Shown: positions 63,086-64,000 of the stretch, piece by piece
How positions within the stretch are numbered: position 1 is the first letter of the stretch
How the letters are laid out: each line of letters opens with the position of its first letter
DNA from: Variovorax sp. PBL-E5
GTDB taxonomy: Bacteria; Pseudomonadota; Gammaproteobacteria; Burkholderiales; Burkholderiaceae_C
DNA length: 64,000 bases
Direction: 5' to 3'
NCBI RefSeq assembly: GCF_901827185.1
Contig: NZ_LR594671.1
Coordinates: 5,388,001-5,452,000 of the forward strand
Position numbers and translations under genes: made by a program
Notes under the pieces: generated by a model
Seen by the model: the letters and a program-made list of their open reading frames with translations, nothing else
The model's database searches: none
Told to the model about the DNA's origin: nothing

Positions 63086-64000
63086 TCATCGCGCGGCGTC
63101 CGCGACGGCGGGGCCGTGCACATCGACCCGGTCCGACACCGGCTCGCCTCGCAGGCGCGCGCCCACGTTGGCGATCACCAGGTCGGCGATCCGCTGGTTG
63201 TAGCGCGCCGGCGCCGCGCCGCCGATGTGCGGCGACACGATGACGTTCGGCATGCGCCACAGAGGGTGATCCGCCGGCAAGGGCTCCGGATCGGTCACGT
63301 CGAGCACCGCGCCGGCGATGGCGCCCAAAGACAAGGCGCGAACGAGTGCCGCCTGATCGACGACCGGTCCGCGCGCGATGTTGACGATCACCGCGCTGCG
63401 CGAACACGCCGCCAGCGCGGCCGCGTCGATGAGCTGCCGCGTCGCGTCCGACAAGGGCACCACGACGATCACGACATCCGCCCCGGCAAGTGCCTCGTGC
63501 AGCCGCGCGACGGGGAACATCTCGTCCGCGGCCGGGTGCGGCTTTCCGCTGCGCGTCACGCCGACCACCGTCATTCCGAATGCCCTGGCGCGCGTCGACA
63601 ATTCGGCCCCGATGCGGCCCATGCCGACGATCGTCATGCGGCCGCCGAACAGCATGCCCATACCGGCGCGGACCGACTCGTCCCATCGCCCTTGCGCCTG
63701 TGACGCCACCAGCTGCGGCACGCGGCGCACCCAGGCCATCAGCAAGGCCATCGCATGTTCGGCGACGATCGGCGACCACGCCGCGCCGGCATTGCTGACC
63801 TCGATGCCGGGCGGCACGCCGTGCAGCAGCAATTGCTCGTAGCCGGTCGAAAGCAACTGCAGCCAGGTGCACCGGTTGCCCTGCGCGCGCAGTGCTTCGG
63901 CCATGCGAGGTCCATAGCTCGAGCCGAGCATGACGATGCCGTCGACCTCGGCGCTCAGCGCGGGCAGTTCGTCGTCATCGGCCCAGACGAGCTCGACGCC
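63086..64000 (-). CDS. D-isomer-specific 2-hydroxyacid dehydrogenase, 5'-truncated by the window edge
   Basis: The frame is open from the right edge to TGA/TAA near 63086, so the first residues lie outside the window; ATG 63931 is internal. The visible ~304 residues have NAGAAWSPIVAEHAMALLMA, the Rossmann motif IVGMGRIGAELS, the catalytic arginine in VIVNIARGPVVDQAAL, LDVTDPEPLPADHPLW with the acidic residue, and the catalytic histidine in VIVSPHIGGAAP. It is a second enzyme of this class in the window (the other is at 41586) and belongs to the GhrA/hydroxypyruvate-reductase-like group. It converges with tetR 11 bp away, and its own operon lies to the right. Confidence 0.9.
   Translation of the reverse strand, partial: GVELVWADDDELPALSAEVDGIVMLGSSYGPRMAEALRAQGNRCTWLQLLSTGYEQLLLHGVPPGIEVSNAGAAWSPIVAEHAMALLMAWVRRVPQLVASQAQGRWDESVRAGMGMLFGGRMTIVGMGRIGAELSTRARAFGMTVVGVTRSGKPHPAADEMFPVARLHEALAGADVVIVVVPLSDATRQLIDAAALAACSRSAVIVNIARGPVVDQAALVRALSLGAIAGAVLDVTDPEPLPADHPLWRMPNVIVSPHIGGAAPARYNQRIADLVIANVGARLRGEPVSDRVDVHGPAVADAAR

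Overview
The window is high-GC, densely packed DNA from a beta-proteobacterium of the Burkholderiales. It looks most like Comamonadaceae (Variovorax or relatives). This is inferred from gene content (dprA–smg–DUF1631, secF–secD–yajC, a large one-piece indolepyruvate oxidoreductase, a LivM–LivG fusion) and from a dispersed intergenic repeat; no rRNA or tRNA gene was seen to confirm it.

Housekeeping block, 1–8.0 kb. It holds the 3' part of dprA, then smg, a DUF1631 gene split by an in-frame TAG, and secF, secD and yajC. Four copies of a ~120-bp repeat with a C-run/G-run hairpin lie here and nowhere else in the window. The block ends abruptly upstream of yajC, where tgt/queA would usually be expected.

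Catabolic block, 8.2–64 kb. Almost every gene handles a CoA-activated acid or its uptake. (A) 8.2–14.3 kb, minus strand: a biotin-dependent acyl-CoA carboxylase (alpha and beta), an enoyl-CoA hydratase and two accessory proteins, with an AtuA-type gene divergent at 14.5 kb. (B) 16.4–26.8 kb: two modules, each with an acyl-CoA ligase and a carboxyltransferase-type protein. One module also carries an APH-type kinase and an ACAD10/11-like dehydrogenase. A GntR gene sits beside it, and one identical 16-base palindromic sequence lies in both divergent promoter regions. (C) 26.8–36.6 kb: a FadJ-like protein divergent from a plus-strand operon of indolepyruvate oxidoreductase-type enzyme, alpha-methylacyl-CoA racemase, acyl-CoA dehydrogenase and two hydratase-fold proteins. 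(D) 36.6–47.3 kb, minus: an ABC importer of the branched-chain amino acid class, a 2-hydroxyacid dehydrogenase, two enolase-superfamily enzymes and a MalT-like regulator; a Crp/Fnr gene is divergent. (E) 48.1–62.2 kb, minus: an eleven-gene operon joining an extra binding protein, FMN reductase, acyl-CoA ligase, HpaB-like flavin monooxygenase, a double acyl-CoA dehydrogenase and a full beta-oxidation set. A TetR gene is divergent, and two CATAA-N6-TTATG palindromes lie on the promoters. (F) A 2-hydroxyacid dehydrogenase gene runs off the right edge.

Inferred theme: import, CoA activation and degradation of acids that ordinary beta-oxidation cannot process directly, such as methyl-branched, hydroxylated or cyclic acids. 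Supporting signs are a beta-methyl carboxylase type, an alpha-methyl racemase, a kinase/ACAD pair of the 4-hydroxyacyl-CoA type and a flavin monooxygenase. The actual substrates cannot be read from sequence.
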